A stretch of 11,845 nt of DNA from an uncultured Austwickia sp. (GCA_934678955.1 CAKUSI010000092.1:1-11845), one strand, 5' to 3'; counted from the first letter of the stretch, positions 6,569 to 11,845 are shown. The notes: generated by a model from the letters alone, not told the origin. Numbers and translations: made by a program.

Positions 6569-8152
6569 ATGAACCACCCCACCGGGGCTGACGTACCGCC
6601 GGTCCCCGAGCAGGCATCGCTGGATACGCGCACGTCGCGACTTGCGGGCAGTCGCGTCCAGATGCCCGGCACACGCCGGTTCGCGATCATCGCGTCTGCA
6701 TCGCTTCTCGGAGCACTCTTGAGTGCCGCGGTCGCGCCGCACGCCACCGCCGCCCCCCTCCAGTCCGCCCCCGAGCTCGATCACTCGACCGCCTTCCAGG
6801 CGAACACGACCCACCTCTGGAACGTCGACGCACGCGGTCCGGGCGACCTGGGGCTCGGAATGATGGCGGGCACATCACCCTCGATCACCAAGCTGTCGAA
6901 CGGCGGATATCAAATGGCCTTCCAGGCCAATACCGGCGAGCTGTGGACCACCGGCGCGCTGGGGACCCGAAACTGGCAACTGGGCATGATGCCCGGCACG
7001 TCCCCCGCCATCGCCGCCCTCAAGGAGGGCGGGTTCCAGGTCGCGTTCCAGGCCAACACAGGCAACCTGTGGTCTGTCGGCCAGGGCAGGGGATCGAGAT
7101 CGGAGAACGACCGGCAGCTCGGCATGATGCCCGGCACGTCCCCCGCCATCGCCGCCCTCAAGGAGGGCGGGTTCCAGATCGCGTTCCAGGCCAACACCGG
7201 CAACCTCTGGGTGGTCGGGAGCGGCGGAGGGTCGACGACACGGGGCGACTGGGGCATCAGGATGATGCCCGGCACGTCCCCGGACATCACGGGCCTGGCC
7301 GCAGGGGGTTACGAGGCCGCCTTCCAGGGTCACACCGGGATGCTCGGTTACGTCGGCCAGGGCGGGGGGTCGATCGAGCGCGCCGACGCCGGTTTCGGCA
7401 TGAGTCCGGACACCTCGCCGTCGATAGCGGCCCAGCCGTCCGGCGGATTCCAGATCGCGTTCCAGGCGAACAACGGCCAGCTCTGGGTCGTCGGCGCCGG
7501 GCAGGGCGCCATCCTGGGTGGGGATACCGGCGCGGGGATGATGCCCAAGACCTCCCCTGACGTCGGCATCCACGCCGAGGGGGGCTACGAGGTGGCATTC
7601 CAGGCCAACACCTCCCACCTCTGGACGCTCGGAGACGGACCCGGGGCCATCCGCAAGGGGGACCGCGGTCTCGGGATGATGACATCGTCGAGCCCGAGCA
7701 TCGCGAGCTGGAGCCCGATCTTCCGGGCCCCAACCCCACCCCCGCCTCCTCCCCCGCCTCCTCCACCTCCCCCGCCGCCGGTCTGGGGTCCGGCCAGCCT
7801 CGGGTGGACGTGCGCGGGACGGGAGTACGACTTCACGATCAAGGCCTCGAACGGGTGGATTCCCCGCGGGACGACGTGGCAGATCGCCCGGGGGGCCGAG
7901 CGTCCCAACCCCTTCTTCTCCGTGGGCAGCAACAACGCAACTGTCAGGACCCACTACGTGCAGCCGGACGTCTTCCACGCCGAGGCGGTGGCGGATATCC
8001 CTCCGGGGACGACGGTCAACCTCATGCCTCGCGGTGTGTCGCCCGGCGGCTTCTTCGGCGCGTCCGTCACACTCCGGCCCACGTCGGACTACGCGGGCCG
8101 CGGCCCAGTCACTGGGTATTGGTCGAGCACCCGATCCCCGTGCGGTTACTGA
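6569..8152 (+). CDS. Exported seven-repeat propeller-like protein with polyproline linker and C-terminal domain
   Basis: A 527-residue exported protein. ATG 6569 is chosen for AGGAG seven bases upstream; the frame is open to 6494. A long N-region precedes a signal peptide (about 36-62, ending ATAA), so it is probably secreted. Seven repeats follow, each starting AFQAN or similar at residues 75, 117, 159, 205, 251, 297 and 343, with spacing 42, 42, then 46. The consensus is AFQANTGNLWxVG, a Gly/Ser loop, then GMMPGTSPxIAxLxxGGFQ. Seven units of this size with one Trp-containing strand fit a seven-bladed beta-propeller like the tachylectin/PLL lectins; sugar binding is inference. A run of 15 prolines (390-404) leads to an unrecognised domain (405-527) with two cysteines, C415 and C525, that could form a disulfide. 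Binding to cell-wall or host glycans is a reasonable guess, not shown. Confidence 0.85.
   Translation: MNHPTGADVPPVPEQASLDTRTSRLAGSRVQMPGTRRFAIIASASLLGALLSAAVAPHATAAPLQSAPELDHSTAFQANTTHLWNVDARGPGDLGLGMMAGTSPSITKLSNGGYQMAFQANTGELWTTGALGTRNWQLGMMPGTSPAIAALKEGGFQVAFQANTGNLWSVGQGRGSRSENDRQLGMMPGTSPAIAALKEGGFQIAFQANTGNLWVVGSGGGSTTRGDWGIRMMPGTSPDITGLAAGGYEAAFQGHTGMLGYVGQGGGSIERADAGFGMSPDTSPSIAAQPSGGFQIAFQANNGQLWVVGAGQGAILGGDTGAGMMPKTSPDVGIHAEGGYEVAFQANTSHLWTLGDGPGAIRKGDRGLGMMTSSSPSIASWSPIFRAPTPPPPPPPPPPPPPPPVWGPASLGWTCAGREYDFTIKASNGWIPRGTTWQIARGAERPNPFFSVGSNNATVRTHYVQPDVFHAEAVADIPPGTTVNLMPRGVSPGGFFGASVTLRPTSDYAGRGPVTGYWSSTRSPCGY
6983..7210 (+). repeat. Near-identical DNA repeat inside the propeller gene (units 2-3 and 3-4)
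   Basis: The 57 bases at 6983-7039 recur exactly at 7121-7177, 138 bases (46 codons) on. The match continues for about 30 more bases with only three single-base differences, all but one silent (V/I change at codon 158 or 204). The other blades differ much more, so this pair reflects a recent internal duplication or gene conversion. Confidence 0.85.
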
Positions 8153-8171
8153 CGCCCCCATCGCCTCCGCG

Positions 8172-8918
8172 TTAACCGTCCAGCCGCAGGGTGCGGGCCT
8201 GACGCTCGACGAGCGCCGCGTAGAGGTGGTCCGCCGGATCAGCGGTGCCGACGAAGTGGCCGGCCAATTCCAGGCTGACGAATCCGACCAGCGCGGCGAG
8301 CTCGGCGATCACCGCGGCGCAGCCGGCTGGGTCCAGGGTCGCCTTGTCGCCTTCGCGCTCGGTGAGCGGGGACATTTGAGCGCGGAGCGGGGCTGCGTCG
8401 AAGCCGGACACCGGGCGCCGGGCGCCGACCGTCAGGAACGGCTCGGCCACGGAGGTCGCGGCCGGCACGGTCTCGGGGGGCGCCGCGTAGCCGGGCATCG
8501 GCGTCCCGTAGATCAGCTGGAATTCGTGCGGGTTCGAGATCCCCCAGCGGCGGAAGGCGTACGCCAGTTCGGACCATGCCTCGGCGTCGGAGAACACCGC
8601 ACCAGAGTCCGGCACGTCAGGGTCCGGCACGGAGGTCCGCGCACTCGGGTCCGGCTCGGAGCGCCGGGCCTCGGCCTGCTTGACCTCGACCACCTGGCGG
8701 AGCGCCGCGGCGAGGTGACCGTAGCTCTCGACGATCATGGCCGTGAGGAGCGCCTCGCGGCTGGGGAAGTAGCGGTAGACCGCCGACGACACCAACCCCA
8801 CCTCGCGGGCGACCCGCCGCATGGACAGGCCACCGCCGCCGTGCTCGGCGATCTCCGCGCGGGCGGCGAGAAGGATCGCAGCGGTCGTCCGCTCGCGGGC
8901 CTCGTCTCGAATCCCCAC
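8172..8918 (-). CDS. TetR-family regulator with WHG-type ligand domain
   Basis: A 248-residue DNA-binding repressor-type protein. The N-terminal helix-turn-helix (about residues 12-55) reads TTAAILLAARAEIAEHGGG, LSMRRVAREVGLVSSAVYRYF and PSREALL, the standard TetR layout. The C-terminal half has AFRRWGISNPHEFQLIYG followed by TPMPGYAAP, characteristic of the WHG (TetR_C_33) ligand domain. Residues 80-110 are an unusually polar, Pro/Ser/Asp-rich insert. GTG 8918 is chosen because it starts just before the HTH with GGGAGG a few bases upstream, although that spacing is short. The open frame runs on far upstream to 9935, but that extension crosses the divergent gene. It ends 19 bases from the convergent propeller gene. 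It most likely represses itself and the divergent membrane-protein gene through the palindromes at 9048-9121. Confidence 0.9.
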   Translation of the reverse strand: MGIRDEARERTTAAILLAARAEIAEHGGGGLSMRRVAREVGLVSSAVYRYFPSREALLTAMIVESYGHLAAALRQVVEVKQAEARRSEPDPSARTSVPDPDVPDSGAVFSDAEAWSELAYAFRRWGISNPHEFQLIYGTPMPGYAAPPETVPAATSVAEPFLTVGARRPVSGFDAAPLRAQMSPLTEREGDKATLDPAGCAAVIAELAALVGFVSLELAGHFVGTADPADHLYAALVERQARTLRLDG

Positions 8919-8948
8919 GACCCTCCCTTCTCTTCGCGCCCTCCCCAC

Positions 8949-8960
8949 TCCCGCACGGGA
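8949..8960. promoter_or_regulatory. Short palindrome upstream of the TetR gene
   Basis: TCCCG-CA-CGGGA is a perfect 5-bp inverted repeat, about 30 bases upstream of the TetR start. It differs from the AGAGC palindromes nearer the membrane-protein gene, so it may be a leader stem or a site for another factor. Confidence 0.25.
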
Positions 8961-9047
8961 AGTAATGGCGCGACCCCGATGGCATCGACGCGATGACGTC
9001 GGTCGACGATCGCGCTTCTGGGACGCCGACAGTGTGCCACACATTTC

Positions 9048-9062
9048 GAGAGCACTGCTCTT
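9048..9062. promoter_or_regulatory. Operator-like palindrome, copy 1
   Basis: AGAGC-ACT-GCTCT (core 9049-9061) is a perfect 5+3+5 palindrome with centre at 9055. It is 23 bases from copy 2 centre to centre, and just upstream of the proposed -35. It is a presumed binding site for the adjacent TetR protein. Confidence 0.7.
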
Positions 9063-9089
9063 GCTTCTTCGAGAGCGGTGCTCTAGATT
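9062..9089 (+). promoter_or_regulatory. Likely promoter of the membrane-protein gene
   Basis: TTGCTT (9062-9067) and TAGATT (9084-9089) are separated by 16 bases, a fair match to -35 and -10 elements. They put the transcript start near 9096, with a leader of about 40 bases. Operator copy 2 fills the spacer and copy 3 lies in the leader, a typical arrangement for repression. Confidence 0.5.
9072..9084. promoter_or_regulatory. Operator-like palindrome, copy 2
   Basis: AGAGC-GGT-GCTCT is a perfect 5+3+5 palindrome with centre at 9078, lying between the proposed -35 and -10. It has the same half-site as copies 1 and 3. Confidence 0.7.
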
Positions 9090-9104
9090 CATTCGTGACA
9101 GCTC

Positions 9105-9121
9105 AGAGAGCACCGCTCTCT
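9105..9121. promoter_or_regulatory. Operator-like palindrome, copy 3
   Basis: AGAGAGC-ACC-GCTCTCT is a perfect 7+3+7 palindrome with centre at 9113, the longest of the three copies. It ends four bases before the GGAGGAGG-type ribosome site of the membrane-protein gene. Confidence 0.7.
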
Positions 9122-9137
9122 CAATGGAGGAGGAACG

Positions 9138-9803
9138 ATGACTCGTCACCTGGTGGCTCCCGCGGTCGGCGCGGGTGTGCTGATGGCGCTCTACCTGCTC
9201 ACGCGCCCGTACGGCGATGTCGGCGGACCCGATGCGCAGGCCGCCGCCCTGGCCTCGCCTTGGTGGCTGTTCTCGCACGTCTGCGGCATGCTCGCGCTCG
9301 CCTCGGCGGCGCGACTCGCCCTGCGGATGCACGACATCGCGCCGCGGCCACTGACGGCTGTGGGCCGATGGACCGGCTTGGCGGGGATGGTGCTGGTGCT
9401 GCCGTACTACGGTGCCGAGGCGTTCGCGCTGCACGTGCTGGGTCAACGCGCCGCGACCGGAGACATGTCGCTGCTCCCCCTGGTCGAGGAGATCCGCTCC
9501 GGGTCGGTGGCGATGTCGCTCTTCGGCCTGGGTCTGGTGCTGCTGGCGGTGGCGGGGGCCACGGCCGCGATCGCGTGGCGGAGCGTCGGCTCCCCGCGGT
9601 GGGCCGCGTGGCCGCTCGGCCTGGTGATTGCCGGCATGCTCCCGCAGTTCTTCCTGCCCCCGGCGGGACGGATGGCGTACGGCGTCGTCGCCCTGGTCGC
9701 GGGCATGATTCTGGCCGTAGCGGCCTGGCGGCGCGGGACCGATCAGGGTGCCCCTGACCCAAGGTCGACCGCGGGTTCGACACCGCTGCAGCGCGTCTCC
9801 TGA
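9138..9803 (+). CDS. Six-helix membrane protein of unknown function, TetR target
   Basis: A 221-residue integral membrane protein with a strong ribosome site (GGAGGAGG) seven bases or so before ATG 9138. Hydrophobic segments lie near residues 5-22, 42-62, 79-100, 123-147, 156-173 and 178-197. Conserved-looking polar spots within helices are SHVCG (46-50) and LPYYGAEAFALHV (88-100), where the YYGAE stretch could line a site. The C-terminal 24 residues are polar and presumably cytoplasmic. I do not recognise the family. It is divergent from the TetR gene with three shared palindromes between, so it is probably induced by that regulator's ligand. Roles in export, tolerance or lipid modification are possible but unproven. 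Confidence 0.85.
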   Translation: MTRHLVAPAVGAGVLMALYLLTRPYGDVGGPDAQAAALASPWWLFSHVCGMLALASAARLALRMHDIAPRPLTAVGRWTGLAGMVLVLPYYGAEAFALHVLGQRAATGDMSLLPLVEEIRSGSVAMSLFGLGLVLLAVAGATAAIAWRSVGSPRWAAWPLGLVIAGMLPQFFLPPAGRMAYGVVALVAGMILAVAAWRRGTDQGAPDPRSTAGSTPLQRVS

Positions 9804-9815
9804 ACCGGAGGTCGT

Positions 9816-9830
9816 GAACGCAAGGCGTTC
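9816..9830 (+). terminator. Small hairpin after the membrane-protein gene
   Basis: GAACGC-AAG-GCGTTC is a perfect 6-bp stem with a three-base loop, 12 bases after the stop at 9803. There is no T-run. It is a possible weak terminator. Confidence 0.4.
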
Positions 9831-10000
9831 GAGAGTCAGTGTGGACACGCGTTGCGGTGACAAGTCATGGCCTCCGAAGGGCCTCTTCCCGTCCCGGCAC
9901 GAGCGACTTCCCTCGCTGTCAGACTGGTGGCTCACGAGTCATCCTGACCTTGGGTGTCATCGACGGGATCGGGACCATTCGCGGCAGGCAGGAGAACGCG

Positions 10001-10264
10001 TTGTTCGGCATGGGTGAGCTGGAGCGTCGGGTGGCACGGCTGGAAGGCCGCGTCCGCGTCCAGGACGAGGTGATCAACCAGCTCTGCGCGCGGCTGGGGA
10101 TCGACCCCGTGGCCGCCGATCCGCTGGGCCAGGTCGACACCGAGGAGCGCCTGCTCATCTCGCAGGGCAAGCACATCCACGCGATCAAGCACCACCGCGA
10201 GCGCACGGGGTCCACGCTGCGGCAGGCCAAGGAAGCGATCGATCGGGCCCGCGGAGTCGGCTGA
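10001..10264 (+). CDS. Small coiled-coil protein with bL12 C-terminal-like helices
   Basis: An 87-residue protein if started at TTG 10001, which has AGGAG (9990-9994) six bases upstream. ATG 10010 is too far (15 bases) from that site, and the longer ORF from 9839 has no good site. Residues 4-34 (MGELERRVARLEGRVRVQD and on) form a short coiled coil of the ELERRVARLE type. Residues 55-83 (GKHIHAIKHHRERTG, then STLRQAKEAID) match the KxxAIKxxRExTGxxLxxAKxxxD pattern of the two helices in the ribosomal protein bL12 C-terminal domain. Such small bL12-like proteins are known in actinobacteria and have no settled function. It lacks the strands of the full bL12 domain and is not near ribosomal genes. 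Soluble and possibly oligomeric; a partner-binding role is inference. Confidence 0.75.
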   Translation: MFGMGELERRVARLEGRVRVQDEVINQLCARLGIDPVAADPLGQVDTEERLLISQGKHIHAIKHHRERTGSTLRQAKEAIDRARGVG

Positions 10265-10270
10265 TCAGCG

Positions 10271-10313
10271 CCTAGCATCACAGATGCATGAGACATACGT
10301 CTCTGATGCTAGG
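10271..10313. promoter_or_regulatory. Operator/terminator-like inverted repeats before vapB
   Basis: The outer arms CCTAGCATCA (10271-10280) and TGATGCTAGG (10304-10313) are a perfect 10-bp inverted repeat. Inside, GAGAC-ATAC-GTCTC (10290-10303) is a 5-bp stem stacking directly on the right arm. GCATC-ACA-GATGC (10275-10287) is an alternative palindrome sharing the left arm. The element starts seven bases after the stop of the bL12-like gene and ends eight bases before vapB. It could both end the former transcript and bind the VapB-VapC complex for autoregulation. A possible -10, TAGGGT (10310-10315) within TGCTAGGGT, would put the transcript start at or next to ATG 10321. AGGG (10311-10314) could alternatively act as a ribosome site. 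Confidence 0.6.
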
Positions 10314-10320
10314 GTGAGTC

Positions 10321-10560
10321 ATGAGGACGACGATACGTCTCGATCCGGAGGTCGCGGCCGCGGCCGAGCGACTCCGCCGCGAACGACACATCGGGCTCGG
10401 TGAAGCCGTGAACGAGCTGGCCAGAGCTGGTCTGGCGCGTGAGCCGAAGACCGCGCGGTTCCGGCAGCGGACGGCCACGGTCGGGTTACGGGTCGACGTC
10501 ACCGATGTCGCGGACACGCTCGAGCTGCTCGATCAGCACGACGCCGAGGACGCTGGGTGA
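10321..10560 (+). CDS. VapB-like antitoxin, ribbon-helix-helix
   Basis: A 79-residue antitoxin. The first 39 residues, MRTTIRLDPEVAAAAERLRR and on to ELARAGL, are a ribbon-helix-helix domain: a strand (TTIRLD) for the DNA groove, then two helices. Residues 45-79 are the polar, Arg- then Asp-rich part that would wrap the toxin. The gene directly precedes a PIN-domain toxin, and its TGA overlaps the toxin's GTG (GTGA), the normal antitoxin-first order. The inverted repeats just upstream are its likely autoregulatory operator. The family call from sequence is firm; naming it VapB rests on the partner. Confidence 0.85.
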   Translation: MRTTIRLDPEVAAAAERLRRERHIGLGEAVNELARAGLAREPKTARFRQRTATVGLRVDVTDVADTLELLDQHDAEDAG

Positions 10561-10985
10561 TCGTCGACGCCAACGTCCTGCTCTACGCCGTCGATGACCA
10601 AGCGCACTTCCACTCCATCGCGCGGTCGTGGCTGGAGGAAGCGCTGAACGGGGTTGAGCGAGTGGGGTTTCCGTGGGTGTCGCTGACGGCGTTTCAGCGC
10701 ATCATCACGCACCCGCGTGTGACCGCAAGCCCGCTGACAGCCGCCGATGCCTGGGATTACGTCAGCGACTGGCTCGACGCCGAACAGGCATGGGTGCCCA
10801 CACCCGGTGCGCGCCACCGCGACGTACTGGGGCGGCTGCTGACGGAGGGGGATCTGCGCGGGAACCTGGTCACCGACGCGCACCTCGCCGCGCTGGCCAT
10901 GGAGCACGGCACCGGGGTCTGCTCCTTCGATAGCGACTTCGCCCGGTTCGAACCCTTGCACTGGATCAACCCCGCCCGTCCGTGA
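10557..10985 (+). CDS. VapC-like PIN-domain toxin ribonuclease
   Basis: A 142-residue PIN-domain protein expected to cut RNA with Mg2+ or Mn2+ when free of its antitoxin. MIVDANVLLYAVD gives the first acidic residue, D4. LVTDAHLAALAMEHG gives D107. SFDSDFARF gives D125 and D127. The block WVSLTAFQRIITHPRV (40-55) is typical of the VapC subgroup whose members end in a segment like FxPLxWINP, here FEPLHWINP. The glutamate usual in many PIN proteins at the second motif is not obvious in that block; members of this subgroup vary there. GTG 10557 overlaps the antitoxin stop. It is convergent with the HicB gene 12 bases away. Confidence 0.88.
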   Translation: MIVDANVLLYAVDDQAHFHSIARSWLEEALNGVERVGFPWVSLTAFQRIITHPRVTASPLTAADAWDYVSDWLDAEQAWVPTPGARHRDVLGRLLTEGDLRGNLVTDAHLAALAMEHGTGVCSFDSDFARFEPLHWINPARP

Positions 10986-10997
10986 CCTCGTCGCCGG

Positions 10998-11390
10998 CTA
11001 AGGAGCGCGGTCAAGAATGAGCTGAGAGACACGTTGTGGCGACACTCCGAGCACGACGGCCGCATCGGCCCGCGTCATGCCGGCCCCGACCAGCGATCGT
11101 GCTGCAGACCGGGAGAGGTCGGCGGTCTCCCGCTGTTGGTCGGCGAGCCGCGCCACCGCGGCTCGGGCCTCCCGCACCTGCGCGGCCATCTCATCCGGCA
11201 GAACCGGCACCACCGCCACCTCGATGTCCTCGGCAGGCTCGCCAGACACGAAGGCAATCGCCTCGCGCATCAGGAGCGGGGCGTCGGCCAGGCGACGCGA
11301 CTGCGAGACCGCACCCGGGAACTCCGCGCACTGGAACACCCACATCTGAGGGATTCGACCTCGTTCCGCCGTCACGGTGTAGGTGGTCAT
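10998..11390 (-). CDS. hicB: HicB-like antitoxin with C-terminal helix-turn-helix
   Basis: A 130-residue antitoxin. The N-terminal part (MTTYTVTAERGRIPQMWVFQ, then CAEFPGAVSQSRRLADA, LLMREAIAFV) is the HicB partial RNase-H-like fold: W-x-F, then the acidic EFPGA and sq-x-x-x-lADA blocks. A helical linker covers 66-98. The C-terminus (100-126) is a helix-turn-helix of the form GAGMTRADAAVVLGVSPQRVSQL, which probably binds the operon's own promoter. I chose ATG 11390 because it overlaps the toxin's TGA as ATGA and has GGAGG about 11 bases upstream. A GTG three codons earlier sits directly on the ribosome site and is unlikely. It would block the HicA toxin and repress transcription. Confidence 0.82.
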   Translation of the reverse strand: MTTYTVTAERGRIPQMWVFQCAEFPGAVSQSRRLADAPLLMREAIAFVSGEPAEDIEVAVVPVLPDEMAAQVREARAAVARLADQQRETADLSRSAARSLVGAGMTRADAAVVLGVSPQRVSQLILDRAP

Positions 11391-11596
11391 CGCCACCACC
11401 CCCTCCCGAGGACATCAGAGAACTGCGCGTAGAACTTGCCCACTGTCACCTCGTCGATCTCCGCGTGACGAGCGAGCGTGCTGCGCCGACCGCCCACAAC
11501 GACTCCGGTGTGATTGGTCAGTTCCACCACGTGGAACGGCACGCCCTGCTGCTTCGCCTCCGCCTTGAGCTTTCTCAAGACCGCCGACCGCTTCAT
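11387..11596 (-). CDS. hicA: HicA-like toxin, double-stranded-RNA-binding fold mRNA interferase
   Basis: A 69-residue basic protein in the usual HicA size range, encoded just before the HicB-like gene with a four-base ATGA overlap (toxin first, as is normal for hicAB). It starts MKRSAVLRKLKAEAKQQGV, the first helix. Then a strand leads to the key histidine H29 in TNHTGVVV, corresponding to the catalytic GSHH/NHT region of HicA. RHAEIDEVTVGKFYAQF is the second helix block, matching the HxEI-x-x-x-TxxxI-x-x-Q pattern. The end GWWR is common in actinobacterial members. When free it would cut mRNA at the ribosome. The ribosome site is weak (AGGG about seven bases upstream). Confidence 0.82.
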   Translation of the reverse strand: MKRSAVLRKLKAEAKQQGVPFHVVELTNHTGVVVGGRRSTLARHAEIDEVTVGKFYAQFSDVLGRGWWR

Positions 11597-11754
11597 CCTG
11601 GCACCCTAGGCCCCCTATCACAAGACGCGAAAGGGTGGATTTCGTTCCTGTGGATATGGTGCCCCCCTGCTGCGCCAGACTCGCTCCGCTCGCGGGCTCC
11701 CGGCCGTGATCGTGTCGGCCGTTGCTGCCGTTTGCTGCTGCCGAGCCACGACAA

Positions 11755-11783
11755 AGGCCCCTTTCCGGATCGGAAAAGGGCCT
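11755..11783 (-). terminator. Terminator hairpin next to the tRNA-like 3' end
   Basis: The arms AGGCCCCTTTCCG (11755-11767) and CGGAAAAGGGCCT (11771-11783) pair at 12 of 13 positions around a three-base loop. Read on the minus strand the stem is followed by TTTGT, a short T-run. It stands 17 bases after the tRNA-like 3' end on that strand, as a tRNA terminator would. Confidence 0.65.
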
Positions 11784-11800
11784 CTGACCTGCGTGGAGCC

Positions 11801-11825
11801 TAGGGGACTCGATCCCCGCAACTCG
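11801..11825 (-). other. tRNA-Ala-like 3' end fragment, probable att remnant
   Basis: Read on the minus strand, GCGGGGATCGAGTCCCC is a T-arm (GGGG stem, loop ATCGAGT, CCCC). It is followed by T and the acceptor strand AGGCTCC with discriminator A. In an actinobacterial tRNA-Ala that begins GGGGCCT, this strand would form the G3:U70 pair that marks alanine tRNAs. No anticodon arm, D-arm or 5' acceptor strand fits the bases further right (11826-11845). Position 54 is A instead of the near-invariant T. No CCA is encoded. I read it as a remnant of a tRNA 3' end, such as an attL/attR left by an integrating element, not a working tRNA. The boundary is approximate. Confidence 0.5.
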
Positions 11826-11845
11826 CTTCGCTCGTGGCGCGGCTC

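Noticed and set aside
6875..8161. 428-residue minus-strand ORF opposite the propeller gene
   Set aside because: Its apparent repeats are only the complement of the plus-strand repeats; no start signal or motif.
8919..9935. N-terminal extension of the TetR ORF to 587 residues
   Set aside because: The extension is Arg/His/Gln-rich and runs through the divergent membrane gene and its operators; the HTH begins right after GTG 8918.
9748..10017. 89-residue plus-strand ORF between the membrane gene and the bL12-like gene
   Set aside because: It overlaps both real genes in another frame and has no domain; the GGAGG before GTG 9814 looks fortuitous.
11618..11821. 67-residue minus-strand ORF at the right end
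   Set aside because: It runs across the tRNA-like end and terminator hairpin and shows no protein features.
11795..11845. Complete tRNA gene at the right end
   Set aside because: Only the T-arm and acceptor strand fit; the neighbouring bases form no anticodon arm.

Overview
The window is very GC-rich, with dense genes, GTG/TTG starts, GTGA/ATGA stop-start overlaps, Tat-type and Sec-type exported proteins, WHG-type TetR regulators and tail-to-tail toxin-antitoxin pairs. All of this fits the chromosome of a high-GC actinobacterium. I cannot name the genus from the sequence alone.

Layout. (1) Positions 3-1339, plus strand: the 3' part of a single-pass membrane protein with an acidic ten-residue tail repeat, then a HAD phosphatase. 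The phosphatase has no ATG/GTG/TTG before its catalytic motif and appears to start at a CTG overlapping the previous stop. A strong terminator-like hairpin lies inside its first codons. (2) Positions 1340-1692: a non-coding leader with a terminator hairpin and a small hairpin before the next operon. (3) Positions 1693-5224, plus strand: a complete three-gene ABC importer. It comprises a Tat/lipobox binding protein of the NMT1/THI5-like type, an ATPase, and one 549-residue permease holding two fused BPD-type permease halves. (4) Positions 5345-6382, minus strand: a GT4-type glycosyltransferase, convergent with the importer. (5) Positions 6569-8152, plus strand: an exported protein with exactly seven ~42-46-residue repeats (probable seven-bladed propeller), a 15-proline linker and an unrecognised C-terminal domain. 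(6) Positions 8172-9803: a divergent pair of a TetR/WHG regulator (minus) and a six-helix membrane protein (plus). Three copies of one palindrome, AGAGC-N3-GCTCT, sit across the likely promoter between them. (7) Positions 10001-10264: a small protein combining a coiled coil with a piece resembling the bL12 C-terminal helices. (8) Positions 10321-11596: a VapBC-like pair (plus) and a HicAB-like pair (minus) meeting tail to tail with 12 bases between. (9) Positions 11597-11845: no gene. On the minus strand this end holds a tRNA-Ala-like 3' end (T-arm and acceptor strand) followed by a terminator hairpin, without a recognisable tRNA body. It looks like an attachment-site remnant.

How it fits together: the left two-thirds looks like ordinary chromosomal content (transport, sugar transfer, secretion). 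The right end, with two toxin-antitoxin systems next to a tRNA 3' fragment, looks like accessory DNA at an integration hotspot. No CRISPR array, transposase, integrase or rRNA was seen. Functions rest on motif recognition by eye; no database search was possible.
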